Source: Dyadobacter pollutisoli (GTDB lineage: Bacteria > Bacteroidota > Bacteroidia > Cytophagales > Spirosomataceae). Taken from it: DNA of 64,000 nucleotides. Positions within the stretch are counted from its first letter, which is position 1. Every line of letters starts with the position of its first letter. Positions 45,583 through 53,348 of the stretch are shown piece by piece. The notes below the pieces were generated by a model that was not told the DNA's origin, ran no database searches, and saw only the letters and a program-made list of their open reading frames with translations. The stretch spans positions 188,501-252,500 of the forward strand of contig NZ_CP112998.1 of assembly GCF_026625565.1 (NCBI RefSeq). The letters run 5' to 3'. The position numbers were made by a program, and so were the translations under genes.

Positions 45583-47178
45583 ATGACGATAGACAGAATA
45601 TATAAGCTCCTAAAAGAGAAAGAAGGCATACGCCTTGAATTCAAAGTAGCCAGGTTAGCTCTTCCCGAAAATCTATTTGATTCCGTTTGTTCCATGCTCA
45701 ATCGTGAGGGCGGCGATATTCTGTTGGGAGTGACAGATAAAGGGGAAGTTGTGGGTGTCGATCCTCTTCATATCGATAAAGTGATTACTGATTTGGTAAA
45801 TCTTTCCAATAATCCGCAGAAAATAAATCCTCCGTTCATCGTCTTTCCTCGAAAGTACTTGATTGGAGATCACTGGATTATACACATTCAGTTGCCAGTC
45901 AGCTCGCAGGTTCATAAGACACTTCAAACTATTTATGATCGAAGTAATGAGGGCGATTTTAAAATAAATGACGCACAACAGATTGCGGAAGTTTTTAATC
46001 GGAAAAGAACACACTATACAGAGAACACGGTTTATCCTGCCCTGTACTTTGAACATTTTAAGCCGGAGCTTTTCCCCAAGATCAGAAATCTGATCAGAAG
46101 CAACAATGCAAACCATCCCTGGCTTGCATTAGATGACACGCGGCTTTTGGAAACAGCAGGCTTATGGAGACGCGATTTTCACAGTGGTGAGGAAGGCTAC
46201 ACGCAGGCCGCTGCTCTACTGTTGGGGAAAGATGAGGTAATACGTCAAATTCTCCCACATTATAAAATTGATGCATTAGTAAGGATTGACGATACAAATC
46301 GGTACGACGATCGGCTTTACATTCAAACCAATCTGATAGATGCCTACGAGCAACTCATGGGTTTTGTGGAAAAACATCTACCTGATAAGTTCTATCTGCA
46401 GGCTGATCAGAGGATAAGTCTTCGGACCGCCATTTTCCGCGAAGTTGTAGCAAATATCATTGTGCATCGGGAATACACCAATGCTCATCCATGCACATTT
46501 GTGATTGGCAAAGACAATGTGGAAACCGAAAATGCCAATAATCCTCATGGCCAGGGTATAATTGACCCTAACCGCTTTACTCCATTTCCCAAAAACCCAG
46601 TAATTGCGAAATTTTTTATCGAGCTCGGACGCGTAGACGAACTAGGCTCGGGTGTGCTAAATGTGACACGGCTTAGCAAGCAATATGCTGGACGAAGAAA
46701 GGCTAAGTTCATTGAGGGTAACACGTTCAAAATGGTGATACCAGTTTTGGCGAATGCGAGTGATGGAATAATTGAGGGTGTAAGTGAGGGACTAAATGAG
46801 GGTGTAAGTGATGGCGTAAATAAAGGAGTAACTATGTTTAAAGAGCCCCCTGTGGCATATTTAACAGGAAATGCTAATATTCCGATTGTCACTGAGGTTG
46901 TCAATCGACTATTGGATGATGGTGTAAATGATGGTGAAGTTGATGGTGTAACGATCGCTACCAGAATGGAAATTATCCAGATAATGGTAATAGTGCTTGA
47001 TAAGGAAGGTTTGAAAACAATTGAGATTTCGAAAAAACTTCAAAAATCAATGGCAACTGTGGAACGGCACATTAAAAGGGCAAAAGCATTAAATCTATTG
47101 AAATTTCAAGGTTCACCAAAAAGTGGTGGCTACTACGTCACAGAATATTTTGAAAATAGGTTAATCAAAAACGATTAA
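45583..47178 (+). CDS. AlbA_2-domain ATP-binding regulator (RecG-like C-terminal HATPase)
   Basis: 531 residues. N-terminal AlbA_2 domain (RLEFKVARL, REGGDILLGVTDKGEVVGVD), middle part, HATPase_c_4-type region (FREVVANIIVHREYTNAHPC, VDELGSGVLNVTRL), then a linker built of four-residue units GVSE-GLNE-GVSD-GVNK (46777-46830) and a second cluster near 46915-46950. A C-terminal winged helix (TIEISKKLQKSMATVERHIK) would bind DNA. Often annotated as a transcriptional regulator or helicase-related protein. Such proteins are frequent in accessory regions; their role is not settled. Confidence 0.88.
   Translation: MTIDRIYKLLKEKEGIRLEFKVARLALPENLFDSVCSMLNREGGDILLGVTDKGEVVGVDPLHIDKVITDLVNLSNNPQKINPPFIVFPRKYLIGDHWIIHIQLPVSSQVHKTLQTIYDRSNEGDFKINDAQQIAEVFNRKRTHYTENTVYPALYFEHFKPELFPKIRNLIRSNNANHPWLALDDTRLLETAGLWRRDFHSGEEGYTQAAALLLGKDEVIRQILPHYKIDALVRIDDTNRYDDRLYIQTNLIDAYEQLMGFVEKHLPDKFYLQADQRISLRTAIFREVVANIIVHREYTNAHPCTFVIGKDNVETENANNPHGQGIIDPNRFTPFPKNPVIAKFFIELGRVDELGSGVLNVTRLSKQYAGRRKAKFIEGNTFKMVIPVLANASDGIIEGVSEGLNEGVSDGVNKGVTMFKEPPVAYLTGNANIPIVTEVVNRLLDDGVNDGEVDGVTIATRMEIIQIMVIVLDKEGLKTIEISKKLQKSMATVERHIKRAKALNLLKFQGSPKSGGYYVTEYFENRLIKND
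46777..46830 (+). repeat. 12-bp in-frame repeat array in the AlbA_2 gene
   Basis: Consecutive 12-base units such as GGTGTAAGTGAG and GGACTAAATGAG, each four codons (G-V/L-S/N-E/D/K). The array is prone to slippage and can vary in length in steps that keep the frame. Confidence 0.75.
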
Positions 47179-47238
47179 TAAAAAGTGAGTAATGATGCAA
47201 AAAACATAACAAGCAACTTACTCACTCCCCAAAAACCC

Positions 47239-47802
47239 TCAAACCGCCTCCGGCGCATCCTTAAACCTCCCATCCAACCCCCGCAACCTCCCCACAAACA
47301 ACACCACAGGAAAAATCACCTTCTTCACAAAAGCCGGAATGCCCAGCATATCAAACTCAGTCTTATATTTCCACAGCAAATATGCAGCGTCAAAAGGCGC
47401 GGGGATGCCTTTGGGATTTTCACGGCTGGACCGGTAGATTTCGGATAGGAAATATTCAATGTTATGCGGTGGCCAGATTTCGCCGGTGCAATGGAGCGTT
47501 GTGTCGCCAGCATTCCAAAACCGGTGCGCGATTCCGCTGTTGAAAGTGGCAGAATCGCCTGCGTTTAGGTAATAAGGTTCTTCGCCTGCGACCTGAACGC
47601 CCATTTTGCCTTCACATATGTACAGACTCTCGTGCTGCTGGTGATGCACATGCATGGGCGGACCAGAGCCCGGACTCACCTGGTTCTCAACTTGCACATA
47701 CTCGACGCCATCGCGGACTTCGCGCCCCAAGAATGTCAGCCGCTCACCGTGGCCATTGTCGATCGTAACGGGATATGTCGCTTTCATAGTGATGGTTTCC
47801 AT
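47239..47802 (-). CDS. Cupin-domain protein
   Basis: 187 residues. Cupin motif 1 HVHHQQHESLYICEG (near 55-70) and motif 2 GDSATFNSGIAHRFWN, with metal-binding histidines and glutamate. C-terminal ~60 residues are helical. It is the second gene after the membrane protein at 47802, overlapping it by one base (TAATG), so they are coupled. Small cupins bind metal and can act as dioxygenases or isomerases; substrate unknown. Likely controlled by the TetR regulator next to the operon. Confidence 0.88.
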   Translation of the reverse strand: METITMKATYPVTIDNGHGERLTFLGREVRDGVEYVQVENQVSPGSGPPMHVHHQQHESLYICEGKMGVQVAGEEPYYLNAGDSATFNSGIAHRFWNAGDTTLHCTGEIWPPHNIEYFLSEIYRSSRENPKGIPAPFDAAYLLWKYKTEFDMLGIPAFVKKVIFPVVLFVGRLRGLDGRFKDAPEAV

Positions 47803-48281
47803 TATTTAGCTTCTGTTTTAAGCGTCAATGCATGCAATAATACTCCCGCCAATACCAGTAACACGCTTAAACGCAGTAAGCTGAGCTTTTCCCAGGTTTC
47901 AGCGCGGCTTGTCAGGTCGCTGCTCACGGTCATCGAATAGGCTGCCTTCGTAATGGCCATCAGCTCGGGAACAAAATACGTCGCCGTGATCAAAAGAATC
48001 AATAGGTAGCCGCATAATACGATCAGAATTTGTTTGCGGCGCGGCTGTTTCCAGTTGGCGACCAACGCTGCGAGCATCAGCAATACGGTTATGGGATGTA
48101 CCGGCATCCAGAAATTGGCCGGTTGGATACCATATTCGCCTTGGAACATGGAGAGTGACATCGGTGGCGCCAGGCGCCATACGGGCACTGACGTGGCGTG
48201 TTCATAAATGCCGGCCCCGATAATGGAAATAAAGGCTATCGACGCCAGGATGTGCAGGATGTTTGAAAATGATTTCGTCAT
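47802..48281 (-). CDS. DUF1772-like four-helix membrane protein
   Basis: 159 residues with about four hydrophobic segments (ILHILASIAFISIIGAGIYE; PITVLLMLAALVA; ILIVLCGYLLILLITATYFV; LSVLLVLAGVLLHALTL) and WxxxLSLLRLS-type loops resembling DUF1772/anthrone-oxygenase-like proteins. The family label is tentative. It is first in a two-gene operon with a cupin and divergent from a TetR regulator across an inverted repeat. Confidence 0.75.
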   Translation of the reverse strand: MTKSFSNILHILASIAFISIIGAGIYEHATSVPVWRLAPPMSLSMFQGEYGIQPANFWMPVHPITVLLMLAALVANWKQPRRKQILIVLCGYLLILLITATYFVPELMAITKAAYSMTVSSDLTSRAETWEKLSLLRLSVLLVLAGVLLHALTLKTEAK

Positions 48282-48299
48282 ACGAGTTAAAAGTTATAA

Positions 48300-48347
48300 A
48301 TTTGGACAACGACCTAAAATTAGTACGAATTAGGACATTGACCAAAT
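48300..48347. promoter_or_regulatory. Candidate TetR operator in a divergent promoter
   Basis: ATTTGGACAACGACC (48300-48314) and GGACATTGACCAAAT (48333-48347) are inverted partners with 12 of 15 positions matching, spaced by 18 bases. They lie between the divergent DUF1772-like and TetR genes, where the TetR protein would repress both. Confidence 0.6.
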
Positions 48348-48361
48348 ATCGCTCATAAGAA

Positions 48362-48982
48362 ATGAATGCAACGGAGGAGAAAATTATTAAACGGGCATTA
48401 GAGATATTTAACCTTAAAGGCATCGAGTACGCCGGAATGCGTGAATTGGCCGCAGATCTGGGCATGCGGATCGGAAATTTGACTTACTATTTCCCGACGA
48501 AGGACGATCTGGTTTTCAGGCTTAGCGAAACCTATTCTGAATCTAACTCACAAATTCACCAAGATTTTCCGGTGGGAAGCCTATATGATTTTCTTAAAAT
48601 GAGTGAGCTCCTGTTCAAAAACGGACTGAAATATCAGTGCCTGCATTTAAGTATGGTCCATTTGATGGAGCAAAATTCGAAAATGGCAGAGAAATATGAG
48701 GGAATAAGGGACGCCCGCTACACCGGATTGTACCGGGATATGCAGCTTTTAGAAGATAACAAATACCTGAAATTTAGTTCGGAGGACGATAAGCTGCTCA
48801 TTATTTCCAGTAACAGCCTCCAAAACAGATTCTGGCTTTCGGAAGCTGTGTTAACAGAAAAACGCCAGAATCTGGGAAGTCAAATGAATCACTATCTGCG
48901 CATGAAAGCACATTTGTTCAAATCCTATGCAACCAAAAAGGGACTGAACGATATCGAGCTGTTTTTACAAGAACTGGGCTGA
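48362..48982 (+). CDS. TetR-family transcriptional regulator
   Basis: 206 residues. N-terminal helix-turn-helix: IIKRALEIFNLKGIEYAGMR, ELAADLGMRIGNLTYYFPTK. The C-terminal ligand domain is helical and variable. Divergent from the DUF1772-like/cupin operon, whose control region has a good inverted repeat. It ends in a long hairpin that overlaps its stop codon. Confidence 0.92.
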   Translation: MNATEEKIIKRALEIFNLKGIEYAGMRELAADLGMRIGNLTYYFPTKDDLVFRLSETYSESNSQIHQDFPVGSLYDFLKMSELLFKNGLKYQCLHLSMVHLMEQNSKMAEKYEGIRDARYTGLYRDMQLLEDNKYLKFSSEDDKLLIISSNSLQNRFWLSEAVLTEKRQNLGSQMNHYLRMKAHLFKSYATKKGLNDIELFLQELG

Positions 48983-49002
48983 TGTTTTTCAGCCCAGTTC
49001 TT
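48969..49002. terminator. 14-bp perfect hairpin between convergent genes
   Basis: AAGAACTGGGCTGA (48969-48982) pairs fully with TCAGCCCAGTTCTT (48989-49002); the TetR stop codon is in the left arm. It can act on both strands for the TetR and pyruvyl-transferase genes. No clear U-run follows. Confidence 0.75.
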
Positions 49003-49003
49003 G

Positions 49004-50287
49004 CTATGCATTCAATTTGTCATTCATGATCGTGAATGTAGCATCGTACCGGACTTTTACTTTCGCATTGGCCATAGCGACCTGTTTCAATGCGGCCTCG
49101 TAATGATCGGTGATGCCCAGCAGGCGGTCCGTGATTTGTTTGGCGGTTGTCTGTTCGATCTCAAATGTCCAGTCTGCCAGGCCAAGATCGTAGTACATCT
49201 GTCCTTTGATCGTGTCTTCCGGTTGTCGCAAATAAAAACACGGCGTACCATTGGCGGCGGCGATAATGGGGGAGTGGCATTCGAAACTCAGCACCGCGTG
49301 CGCCCTCGCATATAGCGACGCCGCCTCGTCGGGCAGCCAGTACGCATGCTTCACAATGTGCGGCTTTACATCGTCGGGCAGCTTGTTGATGAGCAGCTCA
49401 TCCATAATATCAACCTGGTAAGTCATTTCGGGGCATACTACAATCTTGCCCTTCGTTTTTCGTACCCAGGCCGTCATGGCTTCACGCAGCTTGGCGTGGT
49501 CCAGTTCCTTCCATTTGTCATTCAGTTCGTCCACCTCTTTGATCCGCTCGTCGCTCCATCCCGCATTATTGGGCCTGATTTTGTAGTAAGGCGTTCTTCT
49601 GAGCCGCGGAATGACGCAAATGAATTTCCTGTCAACCAGCTGATTATCCTTGATAAACTGCGCCGCTTTGGGCTTATCCTGAATGTCCATCGCAAAAGTA
49701 GCATCAGGGGCGAATGCGATATGCTTGCCTTCCAGACCAGCTTCTTTCAGTTTTTGAATGGATGCAGTTTCTCTTGTAAAAATGAAGGACGCGTTTTGAA
49801 TGATCCTTTTCAGGTCCGGCGAAATGTCCTGAATCGTCACTCCGAATATTCCGAACGGCTTTTTCGTCTGACTTTGCCAGCTATCCAGATAATCCGCAGC
49901 CACTACCGACGGGCCGGAGCCGTGCAGGAAGAAATCTGCCTCCGCAAAAGCTTTTTTGACCTCATCACTCTGCGGCTCTTTTTCTTTATTGACTTGCCCG
50001 TGAATGATTTCCAGGTCAGGATAATGCTTTTTGAGCATACCCTCCGCCAGCTCACTTTTACTCTTTTTCCAAAGTATTAGCCGCGACTTGGGCAGTCGTT
50101 TTTTCAAGAGCGCTATCAGCCCCGGCGTGTGCGCAATATCGCCAATGTTGACGTCCTGCCAGCCCGAAACAAACAGAATGGTCGGGTTTGATTTAGCAAA
50201 AACCATATGGTCAAACATCCAGGCGGCAGCCGTCAGTACCCCTGTTTTTTTGATAAAATCTCTTCTCGATTGCGAATTCATGATCAA
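49004..50287 (-). CDS. Polysaccharide pyruvyl transferase-like protein with twin-arginine signal
   Basis: 427 residues. N-terminal Tat-type signal SRRDFIKKTGVLTAAAW, then a pyruvyl-transferase-type fold: VNIGDIAHTPGLIALLKK, FFLHGSGPSVVAADYLDSW, GIFGVTIQD, FTRETASIQKLKEAG, YARAHAVLSFECHSPIIAAA. Known members use phosphoenolpyruvate in the cytoplasm to add pyruvate ketals to glycans. An exported copy would have no obvious PEP source, so it may bind or modify glycans another way (inference). Last gene of the sigma-FecR-SusC-SusD locus and a paralogue of the gene just upstream. Confidence 0.85.
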   Translation of the reverse strand: MIMNSQSRRDFIKKTGVLTAAAWMFDHMVFAKSNPTILFVSGWQDVNIGDIAHTPGLIALLKKRLPKSRLILWKKSKSELAEGMLKKHYPDLEIIHGQVNKEKEPQSDEVKKAFAEADFFLHGSGPSVVAADYLDSWQSQTKKPFGIFGVTIQDISPDLKRIIQNASFIFTRETASIQKLKEAGLEGKHIAFAPDATFAMDIQDKPKAAQFIKDNQLVDRKFICVIPRLRRTPYYKIRPNNAGWSDERIKEVDELNDKWKELDHAKLREAMTAWVRKTKGKIVVCPEMTYQVDIMDELLINKLPDDVKPHIVKHAYWLPDEAASLYARAHAVLSFECHSPIIAAANGTPCFYLRQPEDTIKGQMYYDLGLADWTFEIEQTTAKQITDRLLGITDHYEAALKQVAMANAKVKVRYDATFTIMNDKLNA

Positions 50288-50331
50288 TTTTTAATGGTGA
50301 TTAAAAAAGCCCGTTTCATACAGGCCGCAAA

Positions 50332-51594
50332 TTAGCTGAGATAACCCTGCATGAGCTGCATTGTTTCTTTTTGCCGTTTCTGGACAAAAGCCATAGCCTT
50401 ACTCACGCTCGCTTTGGTCTTTTTAGTGTTGTTGAGCATATCCAGCACCGTCGGCACAAGTCGGTCGATATCTTTCTGCTTGTCCAGATCGATGAGCCAC
50501 TCGCCTAAACCAATGTCCCGCCACATTGCTCCTTTACTCGTCTGTTCTTCAAACCTGCACACAATGGCTGGAATACCGTTTCCGATACACATAATGGGCG
50601 AATGCATTTCTATTCCAAAAAGTCCTGCCGAGCGGATATAAGTACTGATCGCTTCATCAGTCAGCCAGTATTCAGCTCGCAATATCACTTTTTGTTTCAC
50701 GTCGTCTGGCAAAGGATCGTAAAGCATTTCCTTACCTATTTTCATCTGCGTTTCGTTTTCCGGTACAATTAGTACCTTGTGTTTGGTTTGCCTCACAACT
50801 GCGATAATGGCCTCACGCACAGGTGCATTGTCATGTTCCTTCATCCCATCATTCCGCGCTTGCTTGGCGGGATTGACCTGCTGATTTTTCCGGGGCAACT
50901 CCCACCAGGGCGTGAAACGAAGCTGTGGAATGACGCAAACAAACTGCCCGTCTTTCAGATCATGTTCTTTGAGAAAAGCCATTGCTTTTGCATCGTCCTT
51001 CAAATCTACCGCGAAAGCTCCGTCAGGGCAGAACTCCATAATGGGCGATCTGGCACCTTTTGATTTTGCGAATTCAAGTGATACGGAGTCGCGAAACAAA
51101 GCAAATTTTGCATTGGTAATGATGCTGACATCGTCTTCTTTGAACTTCCAGCGATCATCTGGGAAGCCGTAAACGCCCGGAAATGTGATACCATAAATGC
51201 CGTAAGGCTTACCCGTTTGCTGGCTCCATGCCGCCAGATCTTTGCCGCGCACCAGGCTCGGGCCTGAGCCGTGCAGCATAAATGCACATTCTTCAAATGC
51301 TTTTTTGACGTCAGCGTCAGCAGTGATTATTTTTAATTTTGGAAACCGTTTGGTCAGCATGTCGTCTACGCCTTTGCCAATGTCAACCGGCCACAGGCGC
51401 ACTTCTACCTGCGGGTAATATCGTTCAAGCAGTGTGATCACGCCGGGCGTATGGCCAATGTCCCCGATATTTTCGACCTGCCACGAAGAACGCAGCAGGA
51501 TGCTGGCAGGCCCCTGCCCAAGACTGTCCAGGCTGAACATCATGCTTGTTAATGCTGCGCTATGCTTCAAAAACGTTCTTCTGGATTGCATCAT
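50332..51594 (-). CDS. Polysaccharide pyruvyl transferase-like protein with twin-arginine signal
   Basis: 420 residues, same build as the neighbour at 49004: Tat-type signal SRRTFLKHSAALTSMMFSLD, then ENIGDIGHTPGVITLLERY, FMLHGSGPSLVRGKDLAAW, ALFRDSVSLEFAKSKG and IRSAGLFGIEMHSPIMCIG. The two are paralogues aligned over their whole length. It follows SusD by 38 bases. Some members of this family are fused or linked to glycan biosynthesis, but a Sus-type locus points to uptake or modification of an external glycan. The catalytic role is not established here. Confidence 0.85.
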   Translation of the reverse strand: MMQSRRTFLKHSAALTSMMFSLDSLGQGPASILLRSSWQVENIGDIGHTPGVITLLERYYPQVEVRLWPVDIGKGVDDMLTKRFPKLKIITADADVKKAFEECAFMLHGSGPSLVRGKDLAAWSQQTGKPYGIYGITFPGVYGFPDDRWKFKEDDVSIITNAKFALFRDSVSLEFAKSKGARSPIMEFCPDGAFAVDLKDDAKAMAFLKEHDLKDGQFVCVIPQLRFTPWWELPRKNQQVNPAKQARNDGMKEHDNAPVREAIIAVVRQTKHKVLIVPENETQMKIGKEMLYDPLPDDVKQKVILRAEYWLTDEAISTYIRSAGLFGIEMHSPIMCIGNGIPAIVCRFEEQTSKGAMWRDIGLGEWLIDLDKQKDIDRLVPTVLDMLNNTKKTKASVSKAMAFVQKRQKETMQLMQGYLS

Positions 51595-51632
51595 TTTTCT
51601 TTTTTGTGGTTTAAATGCAGCTGTGGGAAAGA

Positions 51633-53336
51633 TCAGGGATAGCCCGGGTTTTGTTCAAAATTGGCCCCCACATTGGCGTCAATGACCTTTTGTGGAATTG
51701 GCCAGTACCTGTTAAAATCCTGAATGGTAGCACCCGACGATGGACCATTCGCAACGGAAGGTGCTGAGTTATACTTCCTCACCCTGTCCACCAGCCTGCC
51801 CATACGGATCAATGTCCGCAACCGGGGTTCTTCCACGATCAGCTCGCGTGATCTTTCGTCGAGGATAAAATCCTCGCTGACGTCACCGGCGGTGATGAGC
51901 TTCGCTTTGGCGCGGGCGCGGACAACATTGATATCGGCAGCAGCCATTGTCCTATCTCCTTTTCGTAAATATGCCTCAGCGCGCAGCAAATACGTTTCGG
52001 CCACCCGCATCCGGCTGAAATCTTTCACCGAATTGCCGCTAAGGTTGTTATTGCCAAATGGTGTGCCTTCGATCTTCCTGAAATACGGATAGTATTCCCG
52101 CAGTGTGTCCAGCCGGATATTGGTAATGGTACCATCACTTTTGGTCGAATACAGCACACCATCCGCGCCTCGTTTTGTCAGAATGGGTTTGCCATAATAT
52201 TGCTTGTCGGCAGGATTGTTGTAATAATAGGTTCTCCTGATGTTGTAACCCGAATTACGCATATCGTTCGGGTCCAGCTTCCATATGTCGTACTTGGCAT
52301 AATTGGTTGGGGAATTCACACCGATTCCTCGGCCGAGACTGTCGGACGGCAGGTTGGCGCTTCCGTTCGGAGATTTGATCTTGTCGTATTCAGGTCCCCA
52401 GTAGCGGATACTGTTATTGGCGAGAGTTGCAGAAGTGCTTCCGCCTGGCGTGAAGTTTTCGAACTGCCAGGCCCACATTACTTCCTTATTTCCCGAAGAT
52501 TTATTGATTTGTCCGTCCGCAAAAATATCTGAAAACACATCCCCTGGCCGAGCGCTTGCAGGGCCGAAACGCTGGGTCATCAAGGCATAGTCACCTGCTT
52601 CCTTGTTGATCACTTTGGATGCCGCAGCAATGGATTTATCATAAAATGACGGGTCTTTTTTCTCCATTCCCAGCGAAATATAAACTTCGCTCAGCAGGTG
52701 AAATGCCGCTGCACGGGGAATCCGGCCATCTTTTACGTCCAGTTTCAGCAGCTGGGAAGCAGTTTCCAGGTCTTGCGCGGCAAATTCCAGCACTTCGGCC
52801 CTGGTACTGCGGGTAAAATCAAATTTTGGGTCGATAATGCGATCTTTGACAATAGGTACACCGCCGTAAATGTTGGCCAGGAAATTGTAAGTATATCCCC
52901 TGAAAAACAAAGCCTGACCTTTAATGTTGTTCCGCGCCTGCTCCTCGATCTTTAAATTGGGGTCGTCAATATTTTCAAGAATGAGGTTGGCTTTCACGAT
53001 CATTTCTTTGAATGCCCAGTCCCAGTACAGGATAGCGGCGTCCAGATTTGAATTCAGCAAACTATAATCCTTATTACCACGCGAATCATTCCGGCCCCAT
53101 TGCGTTTGGTCGGTACCCACGGTCATGTATTCAAAATTATTGGAACCAACCGTATGCTCCCGCCGGGCTCCCTCGTACAATGCGACTACCACAGCGTCGT
53201 ATCCGGCAGCATTGGTCAGCAGGTTTTCTGGACTGAACCTGTCGAGCGGAATTTCTTCGAGATAGGATTCTTTGCAGGATGTTGCGAAGCCCAGAAGCCA
53301 TGCCGTTAAAAAGAAACTGATATATCTGCTTTTCAT
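51633..53336 (-). CDS. SusD/RagB-type glycan-binding lipoprotein
   Basis: 567 residues with lipobox (GFATSC), SusD start YLEEIPLDRFSPENLLTNA, ALFFRGYTYNFLANIYGGVP, RVAETYLLRAEAYLRKGDR and C-terminal RWPIPQ-type end (YWPIPQKVIDANVG). It is 12 bases after SusC. It binds the substrate at the surface. The substrate is unknown because no glycosidase is in the locus. Confidence 0.95.
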   Translation of the reverse strand: MKSRYISFFLTAWLLGFATSCKESYLEEIPLDRFSPENLLTNAAGYDAVVVALYEGARREHTVGSNNFEYMTVGTDQTQWGRNDSRGNKDYSLLNSNLDAAILYWDWAFKEMIVKANLILENIDDPNLKIEEQARNNIKGQALFFRGYTYNFLANIYGGVPIVKDRIIDPKFDFTRSTRAEVLEFAAQDLETASQLLKLDVKDGRIPRAAAFHLLSEVYISLGMEKKDPSFYDKSIAAASKVINKEAGDYALMTQRFGPASARPGDVFSDIFADGQINKSSGNKEVMWAWQFENFTPGGSTSATLANNSIRYWGPEYDKIKSPNGSANLPSDSLGRGIGVNSPTNYAKYDIWKLDPNDMRNSGYNIRRTYYYNNPADKQYYGKPILTKRGADGVLYSTKSDGTITNIRLDTLREYYPYFRKIEGTPFGNNNLSGNSVKDFSRMRVAETYLLRAEAYLRKGDRTMAAADINVVRARAKAKLITAGDVSEDFILDERSRELIVEEPRLRTLIRMGRLVDRVRKYNSAPSVANGPSSGATIQDFNRYWPIPQKVIDANVGANFEQNPGYP

Positions 53337-53348
53337 AATTTCAATGGT

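Noticed and set aside
46545..46904. Minus-strand ORF with SLTPSFSPSLTPS repeats
   Set aside because: It is the reverse reading of the 12-bp linker array in the AlbA_2 gene.
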